DNA of 64,000 bases from the NCBI RefSeq assembly GCF_028747205.1, contig NZ_CP112880.1:3286001-3350000 (forward strand), written 5' to 3'. Positions 50,960 to 59,220 of the stretch are shown one piece after another. The notes under the pieces are model-generated. The model had not been told where the DNA came from. It made no database searches and was given only the letters and a program-made list of their open reading frames with translations. Source of the stretch: Streptomyces sp. CA-278952 (GTDB lineage Bacteria; Actinomycetota; Actinomycetes; Streptomycetales; Streptomycetaceae). The position numbers and the translations under genes were made by a program. Position 1 is the first letter of the stretch; every line of letters begins with the position of its first letter.

Positions 50960-51703
50960 TCAGGCCTGCCGGGCCGCGAGGCGCTCGGCGGCCCGGCGCC
51001 GCTGCGACTGTGCCGGGTCCACCTGAGCCCCGGCGCCGAGCCCCGGAGTGTGGTTCCAGCCGCGGATCTTCGCTGCGGTCTTCTTCAGGCGCTCGTCACC
51101 CGGCGGCACGTCGATGGAGAAGAGCGACTCGTCCGGCTTGCGGTCGTCACCGCCCCAGCGCACCACGCCCTCGCACTCGGCGAGGATGTCGCGGACGACC
51201 AGCTCCTGCAAGGGGAAGAATCCCCCACGGGCCCCGGAGGGGTAGGACCGGGGCCGGATCTGCACCGCCGTGCCGGAAGCCAGATTGGACTCCGGGAGTC
51301 CCTTCCGCACGGAACCCGGTGCCCGCCAGCCGGTCACCTCCCCGGCGCGCAGGGCGTCGATCTCGTAGTGGAACCGGGTGACCACATGGACGAGAACCGT
51401 CTCGACGTCCCCCATGCGCATCCGCACGCCTTCGAGAGGGGTCCCCGGGACGGGTCTGGTGTAGACGCTGCCGCGGTCGTCGGCGAGTTTCTCCATCTCC
51501 CAGCCGTTCTCGGACGGGATACCGCTCAGGACCCGCTTGTTGCGTTCCTGTGCCGCCGCGATCTCCTTGCGCAGCGTTTCCGGGTCGGGGGCGCGGTCCG
51601 CGGCGCGGGCGGGAGCGGACAGCACCTGCGATCCGACGGCGGCGGCGGCCACCACGAGCGCCGCACGCGTCAGCGCGGTCCGGCGGGATATGTTCACGGT
51701 CAC
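50960..51703 (-). CDS. Exported M15-like protein lacking the usual zinc ligands
   Basis: 247 residues from GTG 51703, overlapping the upstream stop (GTGA). Twin-arginine-like signal (NISRRTALTRAALVVAAAAV). The mature domain is reminiscent of the M15 VanY-type fold: VTRFHYEIDALRAGEVTGW, ASGTAVQIRPRSYPSGARGG, FFPLQELVVRDILAECEGVV and SLFSIDVPPGDERL. In active enzymes the first and second ligands come from a HxxGxAxD-type motif; here the positions carry Leu and Gln. It may be a non-catalytic peptidoglycan-binding protein. Paired with the membrane protein upstream. Confidence 0.6.
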   Translation of the reverse strand: MTVNISRRTALTRAALVVAAAAVGSQVLSAPARAADRAPDPETLRKEIAAAQERNKRVLSGIPSENGWEMEKLADDRGSVYTRPVPGTPLEGVRMRMGDVETVLVHVVTRFHYEIDALRAGEVTGWRAPGSVRKGLPESNLASGTAVQIRPRSYPSGARGGFFPLQELVVRDILAECEGVVRWGGDDRKPDESLFSIDVPPGDERLKKTAAKIRGWNHTPGLGAGAQVDPAQSQRRRAAERLAARQA

Positions 51704-52167
51704 TTCTTCGTCTCCTCGAGCCAGTTCTTCGGGCGAGCGGCGTAGGTCAGTGCGGCGGCGGTCACGCCGAACAGCCCCGCCGCGGGATTCACATATCCGG
51801 GCACGACGGCGTCGTACGTCTGCCCGCCGGTGAGGTGGCACCTGAACTTCACAGGGAGGAAGGCGTATTCGTATCCGTCGACGGACCGTGCCCGCTCGGC
51901 TCCCAGCCGCTCTTCACAGGCCTGGGCCTGGCGGCTCTCGTCCAGGGTCACGAAATGCAGCAGCCCCCAGGTGTAGAAACCGAACGCGCAGGCCCACGCG
52001 ACGGCTGCGGCGCCCCGGACGAGGGTGCGGGCGTCGCGCCCGCCGCGTCTCCCGAGCAGCAGCCGCAGACCGCGGACGGTCATCCACAGCGTCAGACCGA
52101 TACCCAGCGGCGTCAGCAGGAACACGAGACCGATGTAGAGGTCGTCCGAGGTGTCTGTCACCAGCAT
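51700..52167 (-). CDS. Hypothetical membrane protein
   Basis: 155 residues, ATG 52167. Hydrophobic helices near IGLVFLLTPLGIGLTLWMTV, AAAVAWACAFGFYTWGLLHF and the C-terminal AAGLFGVTAAALTYAA, with an outer loop holding two Cys (ACEER and RCHLTG). Translationally coupled to the exported M15-like gene, so they likely form a membrane-wall unit. Function unknown. Confidence 0.65.
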   Translation of the reverse strand: MLVTDTSDDLYIGLVFLLTPLGIGLTLWMTVRGLRLLLGRRGGRDARTLVRGAAAVAWACAFGFYTWGLLHFVTLDESRQAQACEERLGAERARSVDGYEYAFLPVKFRCHLTGGQTYDAVVPGYVNPAAGLFGVTAAALTYAARPKNWLEETKK

Positions 52168-52180
52168 GCGGCGGGCCCTG

Positions 52181-54403
52181 TCAGTTGTGCCGGGAGATGG
52201 AGTTGTACTTCTCCATGATCTGGTAGAGAGCCATCCGCTGTCTGGCGTGTTCCACGGCCTCGGCGTTGGTGCCCTGGTACCGCCGGAGGATCTGGAAGAC
52301 CTCCGAATCGGTGTAGTTCAGGCGCATCGAGCGCAGCGGCGTCTCCTCGGGGTCCGCGCCCGGTGCCCCGTCTGCGTTCCACAGATGGATCAGCGGCACT
52401 GTCGACATGGAGAACTGGTCGTCGTGTCGGCAGTCGGCCCAGATGTTGTACTTGGCCTCGTCGTTGGTGACATCGCGGATGGTGCCCTCCGCGTAGCCTT
52501 TCCTGACGGCGTTGTTCCAGGCCAGCACCGCTGTCTTGCCGAAGATCTGCGCGAGGCCCGTGGAACTGTCCCGGAAGCTCCTGGTCGTCAGGAACTCGAG
52601 GGCGATCTCCGCGTCCCAGGACAGGTCGACCGGGTCGATGTGCCGCATCTCCCAGTACGCGGTCGTCTGGATCAGCGCCTTGCGCATGTTGTAGCGGTAG
52701 GCGAGGAGGGTGGTGACGCTGTCGTATTCGAGGACCACCCTGCGGAAGCACTCCTCGTGAGTGTGGGACCGCAGGCCCCCGTCGTTGGGGAAGCCGATCG
52801 ACTCCATGTACTTGCCGACGTCGGTCCGCATGGCAGTGATGAGGTCGGAGTCCAGCGAGGTGTCGGGGAGCTGGCCCCGGGGGGCGTCGAACGAGCCCTG
52901 GCCAGTGTCCCGGCCCGAGGCGATGTTGATGTCGATGTTGATCGATCCGGCCCCGCTGCCCACGGTGCGGGTGACGATCTGGTCGTAGGCCCAGTTCGTC
53001 GGCAGGGGGTAGCCGAAGTTGCCGGAGAAGCCCGAGGACATGTCGGAGACGAACGACGCGGTGGCGTGGCCCGCCTCCCCGACACGGGTGCAGACGTTGC
53101 GCGGCCCGTACACGCCGACGCCGAAGCGATTGCCGTCGTCGGCTATGGCGTCCCGGATGCCCTTGAAGTGCGGCAGGACGTTCCTGGTGACGTCCTCGTC
53201 CAGGGCGTCGAAGTCGACGGCGAAGAAGATCCGGCTGCCCGGCTTGAAACCGTGATCCAGCGCCGCGTTGATCGCTGCCTGTCCCGCCGCGCGCCCCTGC
53301 GGATAGCTGAAGTTCGCTGCGGCCCGCCCGAAGGTCTGGTAGATCGGGAAACAGCGCAACCCGTTCTCGGCGATCGTCTGCAGTTCTCCGGGCTGGATCT
53401 CCTTCTCCGGGAGCTCGGGGTCGTCCGGGATCGGGTTCGTGAGATAGCGGCCTATGTAGGTGATGCCTTGGGCCTTCAGGGTGGCAGCGCGCGCTGCGGT
53501 GATCTTGGTTACTCCGTCGCAGGCCTCACCGTTGCGGGACTGGTCCCCGTAGGACACCAGGAGCGAAGCCCATGTGGAGAAGTTGCCGGTGCCCGTCACG
53601 GCCAGCTTCACGAAGGACTGGAAGGTGGAGACAGCCGAGGCCAGGGAGCTGGTGAAGGTCCCGGAGAAGGTCACTCCCGGACGCTGGTTGAGCACCATGC
53701 CGGCGGAGAAGAGCTGTACCCAGGGGCCGGAGTCACCCGTGGACACGGTGTGGCTCTTGAGCCCGCTCTGGGTGCCGGGGCCGAAGACGCCATTGGCCGT
53801 GCCGTCGGCCATTCCGAGCTCGTACTGCACCGCGAAGAGCATCGACTTGGCGACATCGCGCGAGTGGTTGCCGTCGGCCGGGATGATGTAGAAGTCCCTG
53901 CGGGACACGTACGAGCCGTTGAGCCACCGCTGCACCGCCCGCACGGTTTCCGTGCCGCCGTTGACGGTCACGTAGGCGTCCATGTTGAGGAGGCCCTTAA
54001 AGACCTTCGGCACCAGGTTGCCGCCGGGGTAGACGAAGTCCACTCCCATGTTCTGCTTCAGACGGGCCATCGACGAGGCCACTCGCGAGTTGTAGGTGCC
54101 GTCGATGTCACCGCCGTCGTAGCCCTTGCAATAAAGAGCCGACTGAATGATTTTGGTGAAGTTCTGCGACGGGACCGTGTCCCCGTTGAGCACCGGGTAC
54201 TTGGAGGTGAGGGTCGTCAGCGTGGTGGGCCCGAACGCGTCGGACAGACTGGTGATGCCCAGTTCGTACTGGAGGGCGCGAGTCAGGGCGAACATGGTCG
54301 ACCATCCGGTCTCCCCGGTCTCCGGCAGACGGCCGATGCCTAGCTTTCCTCCATATACGCCATTGATGAACTGCTGCGCCGTGCGCACCATCTCGTCGGC
54401 CAC
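52181..54403 (-). CDS. Large peptidoglycan-binding/DUF1906 glycoside-hydrolase-like protein without signal peptide
   Basis: 740 residues from GTG 54403, five bases after AAGGAG (VADEMVRTAQQFINGVYGG). Two N-terminal peptidoglycan-binding-type repeats (ALQYELGITSLSDAFGPTTL and AVQYELGMADGTANGVFGPG) are followed by a DUF1906 TIM-barrel (ITYIGRYLTNPIPDDPELPE, RIFFAVDFDALDEDV, FGVGVYGPRNVCTRVGEAGH, YDQIVTRTVGS) and a ~200-residue C-terminal helical domain. No Sec or Tat signal is seen at any plausible start. Probably cleaves cell-wall glycans, with export by an unusual route or on lysis. Confidence 0.75.
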   Translation of the reverse strand: MADEMVRTAQQFINGVYGGKLGIGRLPETGETGWSTMFALTRALQYELGITSLSDAFGPTTLTTLTSKYPVLNGDTVPSQNFTKIIQSALYCKGYDGGDIDGTYNSRVASSMARLKQNMGVDFVYPGGNLVPKVFKGLLNMDAYVTVNGGTETVRAVQRWLNGSYVSRRDFYIIPADGNHSRDVAKSMLFAVQYELGMADGTANGVFGPGTQSGLKSHTVSTGDSGPWVQLFSAGMVLNQRPGVTFSGTFTSSLASAVSTFQSFVKLAVTGTGNFSTWASLLVSYGDQSRNGEACDGVTKITAARAATLKAQGITYIGRYLTNPIPDDPELPEKEIQPGELQTIAENGLRCFPIYQTFGRAAANFSYPQGRAAGQAAINAALDHGFKPGSRIFFAVDFDALDEDVTRNVLPHFKGIRDAIADDGNRFGVGVYGPRNVCTRVGEAGHATASFVSDMSSGFSGNFGYPLPTNWAYDQIVTRTVGSGAGSINIDINIASGRDTGQGSFDAPRGQLPDTSLDSDLITAMRTDVGKYMESIGFPNDGGLRSHTHEECFRRVVLEYDSVTTLLAYRYNMRKALIQTTAYWEMRHIDPVDLSWDAEIALEFLTTRSFRDSSTGLAQIFGKTAVLAWNNAVRKGYAEGTIRDVTNDEAKYNIWADCRHDDQFSMSTVPLIHLWNADGAPGADPEETPLRSMRLNYTDSEVFQILRRYQGTNAEAVEHARQRMALYQIMEKYNSISRHN

Positions 54404-54862
54404 GGGGGCTCCTTCGGTCACGCTGGGAGAGACGTTGCAGGCGGCCGAGAGAGGAGGCACAGAGGTGTGGAGTGCGTGGCCGGCCTTTTCCGGCCCGGCC
54501 GACTCACCCCGTGACGCTCGCCCCCGCTCGTACGTCGCCGCGCGCCGAGGCTCTGCGGAGGCTGCGGCGTGCCCGGTCAACCTAGTTGTTTGACCGAACC
54601 CATGGGGGAGTGCGAAATCTGAATGACTTCCTCCATGTCCCGAAAAAATCCATTGACGTGAAGACGTGAGTGTGAGGCGCCTTCGATGGCGCCGTCGTCG
54701 AGATTCGCGGGTGGGGGCCTTTCATTTCCGGGCGCGGGGAATGGCTGATTCCCGACGTCGTGAGGGCCCTGTCGGCGGATCGAGCCACTCCGCCAGCACT
54801 CCAGTGTGGTTTCGTGATCACGTGCGGGTCAACTGCGCCCGGGCCGGGCCGAAGTTCGTTGA
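54404..54862. other. 459-bp stretch without a supported gene
   Basis: Upstream region of the large wall-hydrolase-like gene, with an AT-richer section at 54600-54665. Short frames exist but lack start signals and known features. It ends where the methyltransferase remnant begins. Confidence 0.5.
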
Positions 54863-55113
54863 GTCGCCGAGTGCGACTACGTCGACACCGCCAACTGGAC
54901 CGTAGAGTGGAGCATGGGCGGCCAGACCACCCTGGTGAGTCGCTGGAACCGGCCGCTGCACGCGATGATCGAGGCTTTCACCGGGGCCGGTTTCCGGATT
55001 ACGGTCATCAGCGAGCCGGAGCCTGATCCCGCCGCCCGCGAGCTGTTCCCCGAGGCCATCGCGGCCGAGCCGCGCCCTGTGCTTCCTGTTCTTCGTACTG
55101 CAAGCGGATTAGT
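54863..55113 (+). pseudogene. C-terminal fragment of a SAM methyltransferase, frameshifted
   Basis: One frame reads ECDYVDTANWTVEWSMGG, LHAMIEAFTGAGFRITVISE and PDPAARELFPEAIA; shifting one base gives the natural end FLFFVLQAD and a stop at 55111-55113. This is the last third of a class I methyltransferase. The SAM-binding motif is absent. Confidence 0.55.
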
Positions 55114-55134
55114 GCTCCGGTGTGCAGTCTCGCC

Positions 55135-55470
55135 ATGGCCCAGGCGACGACGGCGGCCGTCCTGCGTGAGCTCGACGAGGAGACCGGACTGGCGGGGACC
55201 GTGGGGCCCGAGGTGGCGCGCGTCTGGAAGGGCGGACGCCGCGAGCACTACTTCACCGTGTCCACGACGGGCGAGATCGGCCCACCGGAGACGCTGGACA
55301 ACTACGGCGGCGCCCCGGTCTGGATACCGGTGGAGCACCTGCCCGGCACCCCGCTCTGGCCCCGGCGGCTGTCCTGGCGCATCGAGCACTGGCACCGGAC
55401 GGGGTGGCCAGGGCGCCCCGCCGAACTGGCCGACTCCATCACCGAACTGCACCGGCCGTGCAGTTGGTGA
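55135..55470 (+). pseudogene. NUDIX hydrolase fragment lacking its N-terminus
   Basis: 111 codons from ATG 55135. The sequence enters in the middle of a NUDIX box: AAVLRELDEETGLAG has the RELxEExG core but the Gly-x5-Glu part before it is gone. The rest (YFTVSTTGEIGPPETLDNYG, WRIEHWHRTGWPGRPAEL) looks like an intact C-terminus. Likely 5'-truncated; a small working protein is less probable. Confidence 0.5.
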
Positions 55471-55494
55471 GCGGCCCGCGGAAACGCTCCTGGC

Positions 55495-55660
55495 TAAGGG
55501 CTGTCCCGCAATTCCCGGTGGATCAGCGCGCGGCGTCAGATGCGGTGCATCGCAAGGCGGAGGGACGTCCGCATACTGGATGTATGCGGACGTTCCGACA
55601 ACGCGGCGAGGTGCCGTAGCTGCCGTCGTGCGCCCGCCGGGAATTGCGGGACAGCCCTTA
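55495..55660. mobile_element. 166-bp MITE-like element with 24-bp perfect terminal inverted repeats
   Basis: Ends are TAAGGGCTGTCCCGC... (55495-55518) and its exact complement (55637-55660, finishing GCGGGACAGCCCTTA). An internal stem GTCCGCATAC/GTATGCGGAC makes the transcript fold strongly. I recall this type as a repeated intergenic element in Streptomyces genomes, though copy number is unchecked here. No coding capacity. It ends exactly at the stop codon of the leftward TetR gene. Confidence 0.75.
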
Positions 55661-56287
55661 GGGGCTGTCGCTGTCCAGCGCCGGGGCGAGGAAGGCGAAG
55701 GCCCGGTCGGTGAGCGCGGCGGGGTCCTCGACCCCGTCGCTGTCGCTCCAGCGCCGCAGCACGGTGTCGAACGCCGCCAGCGCGGCCCCGGCGGCGAGGC
55801 GCGGGGAGAGGTCCGTCTCCGGGTCGAGCCCGAGGCGGCGGGCCGTCTCCACGGCGAGGTCGTCGCGCCACTGGGCCTGGTGCTCCAGGAAGCGGGCGCG
55901 CAGGGCAGGTGTGCGCAGGATCAGCTGGACGACCCGCAGGGCCCGGCCGGAGTGCTCGGCACCGTCGGCGCAGGCCGCCATGGCGACCCAGACGGCGTGC
56001 CGCAGGGCCGCGGAGAGGGGTTCGGCCTCGGGGCGGGCGGCCAGCTCGGCGCGCATGCCCGTTCCCATGTCGGCCAGGAACTGGACCACCACGTCCTCCT
56101 TGGACGCGAAGTACCGGAAGAACGTCCGCTTGGACACGCCGGCGTCGGCGGCGATCGCGTCGACCGTGACCGCGTCGAACCCTTCGCGCGCCATCAACTG
56201 GAGCGCCGATTCGGTCAGTTCGTCGGTGACGAGCTGCCGTTTGCGCTGGGCCATGGTCACTGCGGGGCGGGTGCTCACGCCCACCAT
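55658..56287 (-). CDS. TetR-family regulator ending in a MITE-like element
   Basis: 209 residues if started at ATG 56287; GTG 56278 or ATG 56254 (MAQRKRQLVTDEL) are alternatives and no start has a good ribosome site. HTH: TESALQLMAREGFDAVTVDA, AADAGVSKRTFFRYFASKED. The C-terminal helices look complete up to PALDSDSP, after which the TAA is contributed by the end of the repeat element, so the original C-terminus may have been longer. Divergent from the SDR gene, which it probably controls. Confidence 0.8.
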   Translation of the reverse strand: MVGVSTRPAVTMAQRKRQLVTDELTESALQLMAREGFDAVTVDAIAADAGVSKRTFFRYFASKEDVVVQFLADMGTGMRAELAARPEAEPLSAALRHAVWVAMAACADGAEHSGRALRVVQLILRTPALRARFLEHQAQWRDDLAVETARRLGLDPETDLSPRLAAGAALAAFDTVLRRWSDSDGVEDPAALTDRAFAFLAPALDSDSP

Positions 56288-56341
56288 CGTAGCGCCATGC
56301 CACGCTCGACACCCGGTACCTTTTTGACGCCTGGTATCGCC

Positions 56342-56377
56342 TTGACACCGAGTGACACTCACGACAACGTGTGCCAC
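56342..56377 (+). promoter_or_regulatory. Leaderless promoter of the SDR gene
   Basis: TTGACA (56342-56347), 17 bp, CAACGT (56365-56370), then seven bases to the ATG at 56378. The spacer carries the palindrome GAGTGACACTC, a likely TetR-regulator site. The mRNA would start at or next to the ATG. Confidence 0.55.
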
Positions 56378-57334
56378 ATGACAGAACAGGACGGGAAGCA
56401 GAAGAAACCGCGCTGGACCGCCGAGCGGATCCCCGACCAGGCCGGCCGGGTATCCGTGGTCACCGGGGCCAACAGCGGCCTGGGCCTGGCGACCGCCCAG
56501 GCCCTCGCCCGCCGGGGCGGGCACGTGATCCTCGCCGTGCGCGACGAGGAGAAGGGGCGCCGGGCCGTCGCCGACATCACCGCCGACCGGCCGGGGGCCT
56601 CGCTGGAGGTGCGCCGCCTGGACCTGGCCGACCTCGACTCCGTACGGGCGTTCTCCGACGCCCTGCACACCGACCACGCGCGACTGGACACGCTCGTCAA
56701 CAACGCGGGGATCATGGCACCGCCCCGCACGGCCAGCGCGCAGGGGCACGAGCTCCAGTTCGCCTGCAACCACCTCGGCCACTTCGCGCTCACCGGGCTG
56801 CTGCTCGACCTGCTGGCGGCCGGGCGGCGGGACCCGCGCGTCGTCACGGTGACCTCGGTCAACCACCGTAAGGCGCACCTGCGCTTCGACGACCTGAACA
56901 GCGAACGCGACTACGGGCCGATGGCCTGCTACGACCGGTCGAAGCTCGCCAACGCCGTCTTCGGGCATGAGCTGCACCGGCGGCTGACCGCGTCCGGCAG
57001 CCCGGTCCGGAGCCTGCTGGCACACCCGGGCTACACCGCGACGAACCTCCAGACGAGCGGGCCGACCGGTCTGGTGAAGCTGCTGTTCGGCCGCGTACTG
57101 CGGCCCCTCGCCCAGCACCCCGCTGCGGGCGCCCTCCCGCAGCTGTACGCGGCGACCGCCCCGGACGCGCGGGGCGGCGACCTCATCGGCCCGGACGGCC
57201 CCGGCGAGCTGCGCGGCGGACCGACCCGGGTGGCCCTCGCCCCGGCGGCCGTCGACGCCGCGACCGGGCAACGGCTGTGGGAGGTTTCGGGGCGGCTGAC
57301 CGACGTCCGCTTCCCCTTCCCGGCGGCCGAGTGA
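56378..57334 (+). CDS. Short-chain dehydrogenase/reductase
   Basis: 318 residues, ATG 56378. Rossmann motif TGANSGLGLATAQAL, NNAGIMAPPR, catalytic Ser in VTVTSVNHRK and YDRSK for Tyr-x3-Lys. It resembles the WWOX/retinol-dehydrogenase-like SDR group common in actinobacteria. Substrate unknown. Divergent TetR gene is the likely regulator. Confidence 0.9.
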   Translation: MTEQDGKQKKPRWTAERIPDQAGRVSVVTGANSGLGLATAQALARRGGHVILAVRDEEKGRRAVADITADRPGASLEVRRLDLADLDSVRAFSDALHTDHARLDTLVNNAGIMAPPRTASAQGHELQFACNHLGHFALTGLLLDLLAAGRRDPRVVTVTSVNHRKAHLRFDDLNSERDYGPMACYDRSKLANAVFGHELHRRLTASGSPVRSLLAHPGYTATNLQTSGPTGLVKLLFGRVLRPLAQHPAAGALPQLYAATAPDARGGDLIGPDGPGELRGGPTRVALAPAAVDAATGQRLWEVSGRLTDVRFPFPAAE

Positions 57335-57372
57335 CGGGGCCGGGGGCCCCGGTGCCCCAGGACCCGCGGCGT

Positions 57373-57405
57373 CACCCTGCCCTACGTAGGGCAGGGTGGT
57401 AAAAT
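57373..57405 (+). promoter_or_regulatory. 26-bp perfect palindrome plus -10 before vapB
   Basis: CACCCTGCCCTAC and its exact complement GTAGGGCAGGGTG form a 26-bp palindrome (57373-57398). TAAAAT (57400-57405) follows and the vapB ATG begins seven bases later, so the transcript is predicted to be leaderless. The palindrome covers the -35/spacer region and should be the VapBC autorepression operator. Confidence 0.8.
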
Positions 57406-57412
57406 CAGCGGC

Positions 57413-57655
57413 ATGAGAAAGACGACCGTGTACCTTCCGGAAGAACTGGAAGTGCGACTGGATGCCGAATCCTCCGCGACCGGCGTCAGCAAGGCCGAGC
57501 TCATCCGGCGGAGCATCGCCCTGCTGCTGGACAGCGCGGAGCGGCCGAAACGCACCCGGGAACTGCCCGTCTTCGACAGCGGACGCTCCCGCACGCCTGA
57601 CGAGATGGACGAATCGGTGTACGAACACATCAAGGACCGGACGGCACGTCGTTGA
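57413..57655 (+). CDS. vapB: Ribbon-helix-helix antitoxin
   Basis: 80 residues, ATG 57413. RHH fold: MRKTTVYLPEELEVRLDA, SKAELIRRSIALLLDSAER. The flexible acidic C-terminus (TPDEMDESVYEHIKDRTARR) would bind the toxin. The TGA overlaps the toxin's TTG start. Confidence 0.85.
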   Translation: MRKTTVYLPEELEVRLDAESSATGVSKAELIRRSIALLLDSAERPKRTRELPVFDSGRSRTPDEMDESVYEHIKDRTARR

Positions 57656-58086
57656 TCATCGTTGCCGATACCTCAGCTCTCTACGCCGCTTTCGACGCCG
57701 CACAGGCAGAGCACTCGGAGGCGGCCCGGATCCTGGAGAACGAGAGGCTCGCCATCTCCCCCCTGGTCGTCACCGAGCTGGACCACCTGGTCCACCGGGA
57801 CCTGGGGTTCCCTGCGGCCATGCAAGTGATGGAGGCGTTGAATTCCCGTATGGACGACGGGCAGTACCGCCTCGCCGAACTGAGGCTCGCGGACCTGCGT
57901 ACCGCCCAGGAAGTCCGTCAGAAGTACGAAGGCCTCCGGCTCGACCTGGCCGACGCGGTCGGAGTGGTCCTCGCCGACCGGTACCGAACGGACCGCATCT
58001 TCACCTTGGACCAGCGCGACTTCCGCGCCATGTCACCGCTGACTCCCGGACTGGAAGCCTTCCGTATCCTGCCCGCCGACGGCTGA
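57652..58086 (+). CDS. vapC: PIN-domain toxin (VapC)
   Basis: 144 residues from TTG 57652, which overlaps the antitoxin stop (TTGA). PIN acidic residues: Asp in IIVADTSALYAAFD, Glu in VVTELDHLVHRDL, Asp in LDLADAVGVVLADR and Asp in FTLDQRDFRAM. Metal-dependent RNase, neutralised by the RHH protein. All four active-site acids appear to be intact. Confidence 0.88.
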   Translation: MIIVADTSALYAAFDAAQAEHSEAARILENERLAISPLVVTELDHLVHRDLGFPAAMQVMEALNSRMDDGQYRLAELRLADLRTAQEVRQKYEGLRLDLADAVGVVLADRYRTDRIFTLDQRDFRAMSPLTPGLEAFRILPADG

Positions 58087-58101
58087 GGGCCCCGCCGCGG
58101 C

Positions 58102-59061
58102 TCACCCCTCGCGGCGTGGGCCCGTCCGGCTGCGCACCGCGCCGACGCTGGCCCCGATGACCAGGGCGATGGCGAGGGCGTCCGTGGTGGAAAGGGCCTG
58201 GTCCAGGATCAGGAAGCCCGCGCCGGCGGCGATGGCCGGCTCCAGGCTCATCATCACGGCGAACGTGGGCGCGGGCAGCCGGCGCAGCGCCATCAGCTCC
58301 AGGGTGTACGGGAGGACCGAGCTGAGGAGGGCCACCGCCGCGCCGAGCGCCACGGTGGACGGGACCGTGAGCTTCGCGCCGGACTCGATGATGCCCAGGG
58401 GCAGCGAGAGGACCGCGGCGACCACCATCGCCAGCGCCAGCCCGTCCGCCTGCGGGAAGCGGCGGCCGGTGCGGGCGCTGAAGACGATGTACGCCGCCCA
58501 CATCGCCCCGGCCCCCAGGGCGTACGCCGCGCCGACCGGGTCGAGGCGGTCGAAGCCCCCGCCGCCCAGCAGGACGACGCCGACGAGGGCGAGGCCCGCC
58601 CACACGAGGTTGATCAGGCGGCGCGAGGCGAACACCGAGAGGGCCAGCGGGCCGAGCACCTCCAGCGTGACGGCGATGCCGAGCGGGATCCGGTCCAACG
58701 CCTGGTAGAAGAGCGTGTTCATGCCGCCCATCGCGACGCCGAAGGCGAGCACCGTGCCCCAGTCGGCACGCGAGTGGCCACGCAGCTTCGGGCGGCAGAT
58801 CACCAGCAGGATCAGCGCGGCGGCCGCCAGCCGCAGGGTGACGACGCCCAGCGCGCCCGCCTTCGGCATCAGGAGCGCCGCGACGGCCGAGCCGAACTGG
58901 ACGGACAGGCCGCCGGCGACCACCAGCACGATCGGCGTCAGCGCCGCCCGGCGCTCGGCCCCGGTCCGCCCGGCGGGCGCGGCGCCTTCGAGTGCCGTCA
59001 CCGATTCGGGTACGGCGACGGCTGCGGCGGCCGGTTCGGCGGCGCTGCGCTGGTCGTTCAC
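58102..59061 (-). CDS. EamA/RhtA-type metabolite exporter
   Basis: 319 residues from GTG 59061 (VNDQRSAAEPAAAAV) with GGAAGG upstream. About ten membrane helices in two EamA repeats, e.g. VTLRLAAAALILLVICRPKL and LDRIPLGIAVTLEVLGPLAL. Likely exports an amino acid or small metabolite. Divergent from the LysR gene, 159 bp away. Confidence 0.85.
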   Translation of the reverse strand: MNDQRSAAEPAAAAVAVPESVTALEGAAPAGRTGAERRAALTPIVLVVAGGLSVQFGSAVAALLMPKAGALGVVTLRLAAAALILLVICRPKLRGHSRADWGTVLAFGVAMGGMNTLFYQALDRIPLGIAVTLEVLGPLALSVFASRRLINLVWAGLALVGVVLLGGGGFDRLDPVGAAYALGAGAMWAAYIVFSARTGRRFPQADGLALAMVVAAVLSLPLGIIESGAKLTVPSTVALGAAVALLSSVLPYTLELMALRRLPAPTFAVMMSLEPAIAAGAGFLILDQALSTTDALAIALVIGASVGAVRSRTGPRREG

Positions 59062-59220
59062 GGGGGACCTTCCGAGGGAACGGGGACGAGACGGCTCAGT
59101 ACACTGTAATGGACTAGCGGTACGGCAAGGCATACTGCTCCGCCGTCGGCTTCCCTTCACCGTAAGGACGCCCGCGCGTTCCGTGAAATACCGATCACGC
59201 TCCCGTTATGCTCCCCACGC

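Noticed and set aside
52151..54343. 730-codon rightward frame opposite the DUF1906 gene
   Set aside because: No recognisable domain, Val/Gly/Asp-rich shadow of a well-supported leftward gene.
54914..57334. 806-codon rightward frame joining methyltransferase, repeat element and SDR
   Set aside because: It runs through the MITE and antisense of TetR; only the SDR from 56378 and the methyltransferase fragment are supported.
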